A stretch of DNA of 64,000 bases from Actinacidiphila acididurans (lineage in GTDB: Bacteria; Actinomycetota; Actinomycetes; Streptomycetales; Streptomycetaceae): NCBI RefSeq assembly GCF_016918855.1, contig NZ_JADKYB010000025.1:62001-126000 (forward strand), in the 5' to 3' direction. Each line of letters begins with the position of its first letter. The first letter of the stretch is position 1. The position numbers and the translations under genes were made by a program. Positions 1-7,750 of the stretch are shown piece after piece. The notes beneath the pieces were generated by a model. It was not told the DNA's origin. It did no database searches and was given only the letters and a program-made list of their open reading frames with translations.

Positions 1-183
1 GTGGTACATCGACGCCTGCCGCATCCCGGCCCGCTCGGCGAGCGCCCGGGTCGTGGTCGCGGTGTAGCCGCGGGTGGTGAACAGCTCCGCCGCCGCGGCC
101 AGCAGCTCCTCGCGCGCGCTCAGCCCGCTCTCCGGCCGCTGCTCGGCCCTCGGCCGCCCCACCCGTCTCCCGTTCACGCTCAC
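1..183 (-). CDS. TetR-family regulator, AmtR-like (C-terminus outside window)
   Basis: Reading the complement from a GTG at 183 (a second in-frame GTG lies at 177) gives a protein beginning VNGRRVGRPRAEQRPESG, then REELLAAAAELFTTRGYTAT and an AERAGMRQASMYH recognition helix. This is a TetR-type helix-turn-helix. The order GRPR, REE(I/L)L, AELFT, G(I/M)RQAS(L/M)Y resembles, from memory, the N-terminus of the nitrogen regulator AmtR of Corynebacterium. The ligand-binding part runs off the left edge of the window. The gene is divergent from the urea/guanidine operon starting at 480, and a perfect palindrome lies between them, so it probably represses that operon and perhaps itself. The TetR call is firm; the AmtR assignment is inference. 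Confidence 0.85.
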   Translation of the reverse strand, partial: MSVNGRRVGRPRAEQRPESGLSAREELLAAAAELFTTRGYTATTTRALAERAGMRQASMYH

Positions 184-403
184 CGGCCGATCGTCGCACA
201 GGTCCCTGCGGGGGCCCTGACCGCGGCATCAGCCCGGTGGATCTTCCGGGGGCCGCCGCTTCCCCGGCGCGGTGGCCGCCTCCTCCCGGCGCCGGACGCC
301 GCGGTTCGATCCCGCTCCGGGCCGCCGGACGGGAGCCCGCTGCGAGCAGGCGGTAACCACCGCGCAACGCCCGGGCAACCCCGCCGAATCGAAGCGTCCC
401 TAA

Positions 404-423
404 TTTCTGTCGAGCGACAGAAA
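404..423. promoter_or_regulatory. Candidate AmtR-type operator palindrome
   Basis: TTTCTGTCG-AG-CGACAGAAA is a perfect inverted repeat with 9-bp arms, 57-76 nt before the GTG of the first operon gene. It is the only clear palindrome in the 296-bp gap between the divergent regulator and the operon. It fits the TTTCTAT-N6-ATAGAAA layout described for corynebacterial AmtR boxes if TGT/ACA replaces TAT/ATA. Binding is inferred from position and symmetry. No guanidine-I riboswitch consensus was recognised in this leader. Confidence 0.6.
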
Positions 424-479
424 ATCGGCTCCCCGCGCCCGCCGGGAGCCCCGCGGACCGAGACGGAGGTGCGGCAACC

Positions 480-1289
480 GTGGCGACCACCGGTCAGACG
501 CGTACGACGTACGGCGCTCGTGATCACGCCCGCGCGCAGCAGGGCGTACGGGCGACAGCGATGCCCAAGGTGCCGCCGCCGGACGGGCTGGTGTGGGCGG
601 AGACCGTGGCGGGCGGCGGCTACACGCACAAGGCGCTGGCCCGCGGCACCGAACTGCGGCTGGCCGACCCGACCGGGGACGCCTGCGCCCATGTGCTGCT
701 GTTCGTGGCCGGGCGGCCGTGGGAGCGGCTGAACGCGGCGGACACCGTCAAGGTGCAGTGGCAGGCGTATCTCGGGGCGGGGCATCTGCTGCTGTCCGAC
801 CAGGGCCGGGTGCTGGCCTCGCTGGTCGCGGACACCAGCGGGCGGCACGACACGCTGTGCGGTACGTCCACGGCGGCGCGCAACACCGCGCGGTACGGGG
901 ACGGTTCGCCGCACGGGCCCTCCCCCGCGGGGCGCGAGCTGTTCACGCTGGCCGCCGCCAAGCACGGGCTGGAGCCGCGCGACCTGCCGCCGTCGCTGTC
1001 CTTCTTCCAGGGCGTGCGGGTGGAGCCCGACGGCTCGCTGGAGTTCATCGGCTCGGCGGGCCCGGGCACCTCGGTCACCCTGCGCGCCGAGCAGCCGCTC
1101 ACGGTCCTGGTGGCCAACGTGCCGCACCCGCTCGACCCGCGCCCGGCGTACACCTGCGGCCCGCTGGAGGTCACCGCGCGCCGCGCCGCGCCCACCGCCC
1201 CCGGCGACCCGCTGTGGGACGCCACCCCGGAGGGCCGCCGCGCCTTCGAGAACACCGCCGAGCACCTGACCGCCAGGGGGATCGTATGA
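480..1289 (+). CDS. DUF1989 protein, urea carboxylase-associated protein 1 / carboxyguanidine deiminase subunit
   Basis: A protein of 269 aa of the DUF1989 family. The family was first named for its link to urea carboxylase (UAAP1/UAAP2); members were later shown to form the two-subunit carboxyguanidine deiminase CgdAB, which turns carboxyguanidine into allophanate. The conserved core is visible as LADPTGDACAHVLLF, VADTSGRHDTLCGTS and FFQGVRVEPDGSLEF. The GTG at 480 has GGAGG 10 nt upstream; an ATG at 561 would also keep the whole domain. Its stop overlaps the next start (ATGA), so the two subunits are probably translationally coupled. Cytoplasmic. The family is sure; a deiminase role depends on whether the downstream carboxylase uses guanidine. 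Confidence 0.85.
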   Translation: MATTGQTRTTYGARDHARAQQGVRATAMPKVPPPDGLVWAETVAGGGYTHKALARGTELRLADPTGDACAHVLLFVAGRPWERLNAADTVKVQWQAYLGAGHLLLSDQGRVLASLVADTSGRHDTLCGTSTAARNTARYGDGSPHGPSPAGRELFTLAAAKHGLEPRDLPPSLSFFQGVRVEPDGSLEFIGSAGPGTSVTLRAEQPLTVLVANVPHPLDPRPAYTCGPLEVTARRAAPTAPGDPLWDATPEGRRAFENTAEHLTARGIV

Positions 1290-1972
1290 GCACCCGGACC
1301 GCCGCCGTACAGCCGACGACAGCCGTACAACCGACGACCACCGACGACGTACCCACGGTCACCGACGTCCCCGCCCGCGCCCCCTGGTCCGCGGTCCTCC
1401 CCGCCGGATCGCACCTGACCATCACCGACCTGCACGGCAACCAGGCCGTGGACTTCCTGGTGTACGACGCCCACGACCACGCCGTCCGCTACAGCGCCCC
1501 CGACACCCTCCAGGCCCAGGGCGGCATCTTCCTGACCACCGGCAGCGTGCTGATGTCCGGCGAGCACACCCCGCTGATGACCGTGGTCGCCGACACCTGC
1601 GGCCGGCACGACACGATCGGCGGCGCCTGCTCCAAGGAGTCCAACACCCTGCGCTACGGCCACCACACGTGGTCCCAGCACGCCTGCGTGGACAACTTCC
1701 TCGCCGAGGGCGCCCGTTACGGCCTGGGCAAGCGCGACCTGGTGAGCAACGTCAACTGGTACATGAACGTACCCGTCGAGGAGGACGGCACCCTCGGCAT
1801 CGTCGACGGCATCTCCGCGCCCGGCCTGGAGGTCACCCTGCGGGCCGAGACCGACGTCCTGGTGCTGGTCTCCAACTGCCCCCAGATCAACAACCCCTGC
1901 AACGGCTTCGACCCGACCCCGGTCCGGATGACCGTCACCCCCGCGCCCACCGCGGACGGTGCGGGCCGATGA
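1286..1972 (+). CDS. DUF1989 protein, urea carboxylase-associated protein 2 / carboxyguanidine deiminase subunit
   Basis: The 228-aa partner of the preceding gene. The DUF1989 core reads ITDLHGNQAVDFLVYDAHD, VVADTCGRHDTIGGACSKES and NVNWYMNVPVEEDGTLGIVD, with Cys and His residues matching those of the first subunit (GRHDT shared). A low-complexity head (repeated AVQPTT) precedes the domain. The ATG at 1286 overlaps the upstream TGA by 4 nt, and the stop overlaps the ATG of the carboxylase in the same way, so genes 1 to 3 form one tightly coupled unit. In the guanidine model this protein pairs with UAAP1 as the CgdAB deiminase; in the older urea model its role was unknown. Confidence 0.85.
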   Translation: MSTRTAAVQPTTAVQPTTTDDVPTVTDVPARAPWSAVLPAGSHLTITDLHGNQAVDFLVYDAHDHAVRYSAPDTLQAQGGIFLTTGSVLMSGEHTPLMTVVADTCGRHDTIGGACSKESNTLRYGHHTWSQHACVDNFLAEGARYGLGKRDLVSNVNWYMNVPVEEDGTLGIVDGISAPGLEVTLRAETDVLVLVSNCPQINNPCNGFDPTPVRMTVTPAPTADGAGR

Positions 1973-4900
1973 CCTTCGACACCCTGCTGGTCGCCAACCG
2001 CGGCGAGATCGCCGTACGCGTCATCCGTACCGCCAAGGCGATGGGCCTGCGCACGGTCGCCGTCTTCTCCGACCCGGACCGGGGCGCGCCGCACGTCCAC
2101 CTCGCGGACACAGCCGTACGGCTGGGACCGGCGCCGGCCAAGGACAGTTATCTGGACGCGGAGGCGGTGCTGGCCGCGGCGCGCGCGACCGGCGCCGGGG
2201 CGGTGCACCCGGGGTACGGGTTCCTGTCCGAGGACGCCTCGTTCGCCCGCCGCTGCGAGGAGGCCGGCCTGGTCTTCGTCGGGCCCGCCCCGGACCACCT
2301 GGAGGTGTTCGGCACCAAGCACACCGCGCGGGCGGCGGCCGAGGCCGCGGGGGTGCCGCTGCTGCCGGGCACCGGCCTGCTCCCGGACCCGGCCGCGGCG
2401 CTCGAAGCGGCCGGCGCCCTGGGGTACCCGGTGATGCTCAAGGCCACCGGCGGCGGTGGCGGCATCGGCATGCGGGCCTGCCACTCCCCCGCCGAACTCG
2501 CCGACGCCTGGGAGTCGGTACAACGGGTCGCGCAGGCCGGCTTCTCCTCGGCCGGGGTGTTCCTGGAGCGGTACGTGGCCCGCGCCCGCCATGTCGAGGT
2601 GCAGGTCTTCGGCGACGGGCACGGGCGGGTGCTGACGCTCGGCGACCGGGACTGCTCGCTCCAGCGCCGCCACCAGAAGGTCGTCGAGGAGGCCCCGGCG
2701 CCCGGTCTGCCCGCGGGCGTACGGCGGCAACTCGCCGACAGCGCACGGGCGCTGTGCGCCTCGCTCGGCTACCGCTCGGCGGGCACCGTGGAGTTCGTCT
2801 ACGACGCGGAGCGCGAGCAGGCGTACTTCCTGGAGGTCAACACCCGCCTCCAGGTGGAGCACCCGGTCACCGAGGAGGTCACGGGCCTGGACCTGGTGGA
2901 GTGGATGCTGCGGCTGGCCCGCGGCGAGACCGGCTTCCTGGACACGTACCCCGCCGGACCCGCGCTCCTGCCCGACGGTTCCGCACCCGGCACCCGCGAC
3001 ACGCCGGTGAATTTGTCGACAAAGCCAGTACGACACGCCGTGGAGGCCCGGATCTACGCCGAGGACCCCTCCCGCGGCCACCGGCCGAGCGCCGGCGTGC
3101 TCACCCGGGTCGTCTTCCCGCCGGACGTGCGGGTGGACACCTGGGTGGAGACCGGCACCGAGGTGAGCACGGCGTACGACCCGATGCTCGCGAAGGTGAT
3201 CGCCGGCGGCGCCGACCGGGCCGAGGCGCTGGCCCGGCTGGGCGAGGCGCTGGCGGCCACCCGGATCGACGGCGTCGAGACCAACCTCGGGCTGCTGCGG
3301 GCCGCCCTGGCGGACCCGGCGCTGCCGGCCGCGGTCCACCACACCGGCACCCTGTCCGGGATCGCCGACCCCACCCGGCGGATCGAGGTGGTCCGGCCCG
3401 GGACGCTCACCACCGTGCAGGACTGGCCGGGCCGCACCGGGCTGTGGCACGTCGGCGTGCCGCCCTGCGGCCCGATGGACGACCGGTCCTTCCGGCTGGG
3501 GAACCTGGCGCTGGGCAACGACGAGGGCGCCCCCGGCCTGGAGTGCACCCTCACCGGGCCGTCGCTGCGGTTCAGCCACGCCACCACGGTGTGCGTCACG
3601 GGCGCGCCGGCCCCGGTCGCGCTCGACGGCGTCCCGGTGCCGCAGTGGCAGCCGTTCACCGTCCCGGCCGGCGCGCTCCTCGACGTCGGCGCGCCGCACG
3701 AGGCGGGCCTGCGCACGTACGTCCTGGTCGCCGGCGGCCTGGACGTGCCCGAGCACCTGGGCAGCGCCGCGACCTTCGCGCTCGGCGGCTTCGGCGGGCA
3801 CGGCGGCCGGGCCCTGCGCGCGGGCGACGTGCTGCACGGCGGCGCCCTCCTCCCGGCCCCGGGGCCGGCGGTCCCGCCGGAGCGGCGGCCGGCGATCGGC
3901 ACCGAGTGGGCCCTGGCGGTGGTCGAAGGGCCGCACGCGGCACCGGAGTTCTTCACCGAGGAGGACATGCGGGACTTCTACGCCGCCGCGTGGAGCGTGC
4001 ACTTCAACTCCGCGCGCACCGGCGTACGGCTGGTCGGCCCCAAGCCGCGCTGGGCGCGGGCCGACGGCGGCGAGGCGGGCCTGCACCCGTCGAACATCCA
4101 CGACACGCCGTACGCGGTCGGCGCGGTGGACTACACGGGCGACATGCCGGTGCTGCTCGGCCCGGACGGCCCGTCGCTGGGCGGCTTCGTCTGCCCGGCG
4201 ACCGTGGTGCGCCGGGAACGCTGGAAGCTCGGGCAGCTCCGGCCGGGCGACACCGTACGGTTCGTGCCCGTGGCAGACGGCGGCACCCGGGCCCGGCGGC
4301 CGGCCGTCGTGGACGGCGGCGTGCTCGGGCGCGCCGCGCCGGCCGCGACCCGCCCGGCGGTCACGTACCGGCGCAGTGGTGACGACAACCTGCTGGTGGA
4401 GTACGGGCCGATGCAGCTCGACCTCGCCCTGCGGATGCGGGTGCACGCGCTGGCCGAACACCTGACGGAGCGGCGGCTGCCCGGTGTGGTGGACCTGACG
4501 CCGGGGATCCGCTCGCTCCAGGTGCACGTCGATCCCGATGTGCTGCCCGCGGCCAAGCTGCTTGACCTGGTACGGGAGGCCGAGGAGCTGCTGCCGCCCA
4601 CCGAGGAGCTGGTGGTGCCCAGCAGGACCGTGCACCTGCCGCTGTCCTGGGACGACCCGGCCACCCGGGAGGCCATCGCCCGCTACATGGCCGGGGTGCG
4701 GGACGACGCGCCCTGGTGCCCCTGGAACATCGAGTTCATCCGCCGGATCAACGGGCTGGACTCGGTGGACGACGTCCACCGCATCGTCCACGAAGCGGAA
4801 TACCTGGTGCTGGGCCTGGGCGACGTGTACCTCGGCGCACCGGTCGCCACCCCGCTGGACCCGCGGCACCGGCTGGTCACCACCAAGTACAACCCGGCCC

Positions 4901-5574
4901 GCACCTGGACCGCGGAGAACTCGGTCGGCATCGGCGGCGCCTATCTGTGCATCTACGGCATGGAGGGGCCGGGCGGGTACCAGTTCATCGGCCGCACCGT
5001 GCAGGTGTGGAACCGCCGGCCCTCGGCGCGGCCCTGGCTGCTGCGGTTCTTCGACCGGATCCGGTGGTACCCGGTCTCCGCGGAGGAACTGCTCGACCTG
5101 CGGGCCGACATGGCCGCCGGGCGGCTGGAACCGCGCACGGAGGAAGGGCACTTCTCGCTCGCCGAGCACCGCCGTTTCCTCGCCGGGCACGCCGGGTCCA
5201 TCGCGGACTTCCGCCGCCGCCAGGCCGCGGCCTTCGCGCAGGAGCGGGCGGCCTGGGAGGCGTCGGGCGAGTTCGCCCGCGCCGAACGCGAACCCGTCCC
5301 CGCGCCGGACGCCGCCGGCCCGGACGCCGCGGGGCCGGAGCTGCCGCCGGGCGCCCGGGCGGTCGAGGCGGAGTTCGCGGCCAGTGTCTGGCAGGTCGCG
5401 GTGCGGCCGGGCGACACGGTCAGCGCGGGGCAGCGGCTGCTGACCCTGGAGGCGATGAAGATGGAGTCCCCGGTGCTCGCCCCGGCCGCCGGCCGGGTGG
5501 CCCGGATCCTCACCCCGCCCGGCACCCAGGTCACCGCGGGCCAGCCGCTGCTGGTCCTGGAGCCGGTGGGATGA
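1969..5574 (+). CDS. Urea carboxylase / guanidine carboxylase (biotin-dependent)
   Basis: A 1201-aa enzyme of the usual family length. Order of parts: biotin carboxylase at the N-terminus (VANRGEIAVRVIRTAK near residue 8; ATP-grasp glycine loop TGGGGGIGM near 160-168; EVNTRLQVEHPVTEE near 295), then a carboxyltransferase region with TTKYNPARTW and VGIGGAYLCIYGMEGPGGYQ near residues 970-1000, and a C-terminal biotinyl domain with EAMKMESP (biotinyl Lys about 1164). It carboxylates urea to allophanate, or guanidine to carboxyguanidine, using ATP and bicarbonate. Bacterial homologues flanked by DUF1989 genes are often guanidine-specific, so guanidine is the more likely substrate here. The substrate pocket Asn/Asp that separates the two could not be assigned without an alignment. 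It overlaps the upstream gene by 4 nt. Confidence 0.93.
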   Translation: MTFDTLLVANRGEIAVRVIRTAKAMGLRTVAVFSDPDRGAPHVHLADTAVRLGPAPAKDSYLDAEAVLAAARATGAGAVHPGYGFLSEDASFARRCEEAGLVFVGPAPDHLEVFGTKHTARAAAEAAGVPLLPGTGLLPDPAAALEAAGALGYPVMLKATGGGGGIGMRACHSPAELADAWESVQRVAQAGFSSAGVFLERYVARARHVEVQVFGDGHGRVLTLGDRDCSLQRRHQKVVEEAPAPGLPAGVRRQLADSARALCASLGYRSAGTVEFVYDAEREQAYFLEVNTRLQVEHPVTEEVTGLDLVEWMLRLARGETGFLDTYPAGPALLPDGSAPGTRDTPVNLSTKPVRHAVEARIYAEDPSRGHRPSAGVLTRVVFPPDVRVDTWVETGTEVSTAYDPMLAKVIAGGADRAEALARLGEALAATRIDGVETNLGLLRAALADPALPAAVHHTGTLSGIADPTRRIEVVRPGTLTTVQDWPGRTGLWHVGVPPCGPMDDRSFRLGNLALGNDEGAPGLECTLTGPSLRFSHATTVCVTGAPAPVALDGVPVPQWQPFTVPAGALLDVGAPHEAGLRTYVLVAGGLDVPEHLGSAATFALGGFGGHGGRALRAGDVLHGGALLPAPGPAVPPERRPAIGTEWALAVVEGPHAAPEFFTEEDMRDFYAAAWSVHFNSARTGVRLVGPKPRWARADGGEAGLHPSNIHDTPYAVGAVDYTGDMPVLLGPDGPSLGGFVCPATVVRRERWKLGQLRPGDTVRFVPVADGGTRARRPAVVDGGVLGRAAPAATRPAVTYRRSGDDNLLVEYGPMQLDLALRMRVHALAEHLTERRLPGVVDLTPGIRSLQVHVDPDVLPAAKLLDLVREAEELLPPTEELVVPSRTVHLPLSWDDPATREAIARYMAGVRDDAPWCPWNIEFIRRINGLDSVDDVHRIVHEAEYLVLGLGDVYLGAPVATPLDPRHRLVTTKYNPARTWTAENSVGIGGAYLCIYGMEGPGGYQFIGRTVQVWNRRPSARPWLLRFFDRIRWYPVSAEELLDLRADMAAGRLEPRTEEGHFSLAEHRRFLAGHAGSIADFRRRQAAAFAQERAAWEASGEFARAEREPVPAPDAAGPDAAGPELPPGARAVEAEFAASVWQVAVRPGDTVSAGQRLLTLEAMKMESPVLAPAAGRVARILTPPGTQVTAGQPLLVLEPVG

Positions 5575-5623
5575 GCCGGCACGTGGCACAACCAGTACCG
5601 CCGTTCACGGGAGGCCCGCGACC

Positions 5624-7261
5624 ATGACCACCGCACTCGCCCGCGCCCGGGCCGCCTTCGACCGGATGGACGGCGAGCCGGACGGCGCCGTGTGGATCGC
5701 CCGGCGCTCCCGGGAGGAGGTCGAGACCGAGGCGGCGGGCATCGATGCCCGGGTGGCCGCGGGCGAGCCGCTGCCGCTGGCCGGCACGCTGCTGGCCGTC
5801 AAGGGCAACATCGACGTCGCCGGGCTGCCCACCACCGCCGGCTGCCCGTCGTACGCCTACCGGCCGCGGGAGGACGCGCCGGTGGTGGCCGCCCTGCGCG
5901 CGGCCGGGGCGATCGTGCTGGGTGTGACCAACATGGACCAGTTCGCCACCGGCCTGGTCGGGACCAGGAGCCCGTACGGGGCGGTGAGCAGCGTGCTGGA
6001 CGGGGAGCGGGTGGCCGGCGGGTCCAGCTCGGGATCGGCGGTCGCGGTGGCCAGGGGGTGGGCGGACCTCGCACTGGGCACGGACACCGCGGGCTCCGGG
6101 CGGGTGCCGGCCGCCTTCAACGGGATCGTCGGGATCAAGCCGACCCGCGGCCTGCTGTCCACGCGGGGCGTCGTGCCGGCCTGCGCGAGCCTGGACTGCG
6201 TGAGCGTGTTCGCCCGCACCCTGGCCGAGGCGCGGCGGGCGACGACCCTGCTGGCGAGCCCCGCGCCCGCACCGCGCCGCCCGGGCCCCTGGCGGGTGGC
6301 GGTGGCGCGGCCGGAACACCTCGGCGAGCTGGCACCCGGCTGGCAACAGGCGTACGAGGCGGCAGCCGGCCGGCTCGCCGCGCGCGGCGTGGCTTTGCGC
6401 GCCCTGGACCTGACCCCGTTCACGCGGGCCGCTGAGCTGCTGTACGAGGGGGCGTTCGTCGCCGAGCGCTGGACGGCGGTGGGCGACTTCGTCGACCGGC
6501 ACCGCGGCGCGCCCGACCTCGACCCCACGGTGGCCGCCATCATCGGCGCGGCCCGGGACCTGCCCGCGCACCGGGTCTTCGCCGACCTCGAGCGGCTGGC
6601 CGCACTGCGGGAGGAGGCCCTGGCCGAACTCGGCGACTGCGACGCGCTGCTGCTGCCGACCACCCCCGGCCACCCCACCCTCGCCGAGGTCGCCGATGAC
6701 CCGGTGGGCGCCAACGCGCGCCTGGGCCGGTTCACCAACTCCGCCAACCTGCTGGACCTGTGCGCGGTCGCCGTCCCCGGCGGCGGCCCAACCGGCTTCG
6801 GGCTGATGCTGCTCGGCCCCGCGCACACCGACGACCGCCTCGCCGACCTGGCCGCCCTGCTGGAACCCCCGCTACGGCTCGCCGTGGTGGGCGCCCACCT
6901 CACCGGCCAGCCCCTCAACCACCAGCTCCTCGCCCTCGGCGCCCGCCTGGCCACCCGCACCGCGACAGCCCCCACCTACCGGCTCTACGCCCTGCCCACC
7001 GATCCGCCCAAGCCGGGCCTGGTGCGGGTCGCCACCGACGGCGCCGCAATGGAGGCCGAGGTGTGGGAACTCCCCGCCGCGGCCCTGGGCACCTTCACCG
7101 CCGCCCTCCCCCACCCGATGACCCTGGGCAGAGTCGACCTGTCCGACGGCACCACGGCCACCGGCTTCCTGTGCGAACCGGTGGCCCTGACCGGTGCGGT
7201 GGACATTACGTCGTACGGCGGCTGGCGGGCGTATCTGGCCGGCCGGACCGCCGAAGAGTGA
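5624..7261 (+). CDS. atzF: Allophanate hydrolase (AtzF/DUR2 type)
   Basis: A 545-aa amidase-signature enzyme that hydrolyses allophanate to ammonium and CO2, the last step of the operon. The Ser-cisSer-Lys triad is visible: Lys60 in LLAVKGNID, the serine run in AGGSSSGSAV (residues 134-136) and the nucleophile Ser158 in GTDTAGSGR. After residue 400 comes the second domain found in full-length allophanate hydrolases (AVVGAHLTGQPLNHQL), which acts on the N-carboxycarbamate intermediate. It starts 49 nt after the carboxylase with GGGAGG in front of the ATG. No transporter gene lies in this part of the window. Confidence 0.92.
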   Translation: MTTALARARAAFDRMDGEPDGAVWIARRSREEVETEAAGIDARVAAGEPLPLAGTLLAVKGNIDVAGLPTTAGCPSYAYRPREDAPVVAALRAAGAIVLGVTNMDQFATGLVGTRSPYGAVSSVLDGERVAGGSSSGSAVAVARGWADLALGTDTAGSGRVPAAFNGIVGIKPTRGLLSTRGVVPACASLDCVSVFARTLAEARRATTLLASPAPAPRRPGPWRVAVARPEHLGELAPGWQQAYEAAAGRLAARGVALRALDLTPFTRAAELLYEGAFVAERWTAVGDFVDRHRGAPDLDPTVAAIIGAARDLPAHRVFADLERLAALREEALAELGDCDALLLPTTPGHPTLAEVADDPVGANARLGRFTNSANLLDLCAVAVPGGGPTGFGLMLLGPAHTDDRLADLAALLEPPLRLAVVGAHLTGQPLNHQLLALGARLATRTATAPTYRLYALPTDPPKPGLVRVATDGAAMEAEVWELPAAALGTFTAALPHPMTLGRVDLSDGTTATGFLCEPVALTGAVDITSYGGWRAYLAGRTAEE

Positions 7262-7404
7262 CCGAACGGCGCGCGGGCTGCGCGCCGAGGCCCTCACTCA
7301 GGCCGCGGACCCCGTCGCGTGCACGGCCGACGGGCTCGTCCGGCCCGCGACACCGGACTACGAGCCGAGCCGGACCACCGAAGGGTGGCCAAGCGGGGCG
7401 CAAA

Positions 7405-7689
7405 CCGCTGGCCGACAGCCCTCACCGGTGCCTTCGGCGGCAGGCGGCCGGCCTGACCGGACCGCCGGGGCACCGGCCCGGGCCACCCGGGCATGGCACC
7501 CGAGCCGCCCGGGCCGGCCCACGGCGGTACCCGCCGTATTGGCCACCCGCTGGCCGACAGCCCTCACCGGTGCCTTCGGCGGCAGGTGGCCGGCCTGACC
7601 GGACCGCCGGGGCATCGGCCCGGGGCCACCCGGGCATGGCACCCGAGCCGCCCGGGCCGGCCCACGGCGGTACTCGCCGTATTGGCCAC
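7405..7689. repeat. Two-copy tandem direct repeat, 142/143 bp, in a 489-bp non-coding gap
   Basis: Copy 1 is 7405-7546 and copy 2 is 7547-7689. Both begin CCGCTGGCCGACAGCCCTCA and end CGCCGTATTGGCCAC. They differ by a few substitutions and one extra G in copy 2. Each copy holds several GC-rich inverted segments, such as CCCGGGCCGG. The repeat sits between the stop of allophanate hydrolase (7261) and the stop of helY (7751), that is between convergent genes. I see no gene in 7262-7750; open frames through it are explained by lack of stops in GC-rich DNA. The remainder of the gap shows no other feature. Confidence 0.85.
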
Positions 7690-7750
7690 GTCCGCCGTAC
7701 TCGTCCCGCCCGCGGCGGCCCTACCGGGCAGGGCCGCCGCCGCGTGAGTC

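Noticed and set aside
184..479. Possible guanidine-I riboswitch before the urea/guanidine operon
   Set aside because: The conserved blocks of the guanidine-I aptamer are not visible; the palindrome at 404-423 fits a protein operator better.
3009..3020. Palindrome TTTGTCGACAAA inside the carboxylase gene, similar to the GylR core GTCGAC
   Set aside because: It lies in the middle of a coding sequence with no promoter, and lacks the central A and flanks of the GylR sites.
1717..5589. A 1290-codon open frame on the minus strand, antisense to the urea/guanidine carboxylase gene
   Set aside because: It is the mirror frame of a strongly biased high-GC gene. Its translation is low-complexity (Arg, Gly, His, Pro) with no family motif, while the plus-strand frame matches a known enzyme along its whole length.
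7262..7750. Possible small genes in the tandem-repeat gap, including one plus frame (7493-7747) ending in a signal-peptide-like stretch
   Set aside because: The frames shift between the two repeat copies, have no ribosome site and no recognisable domain; the lack of stops is expected at this GC content.
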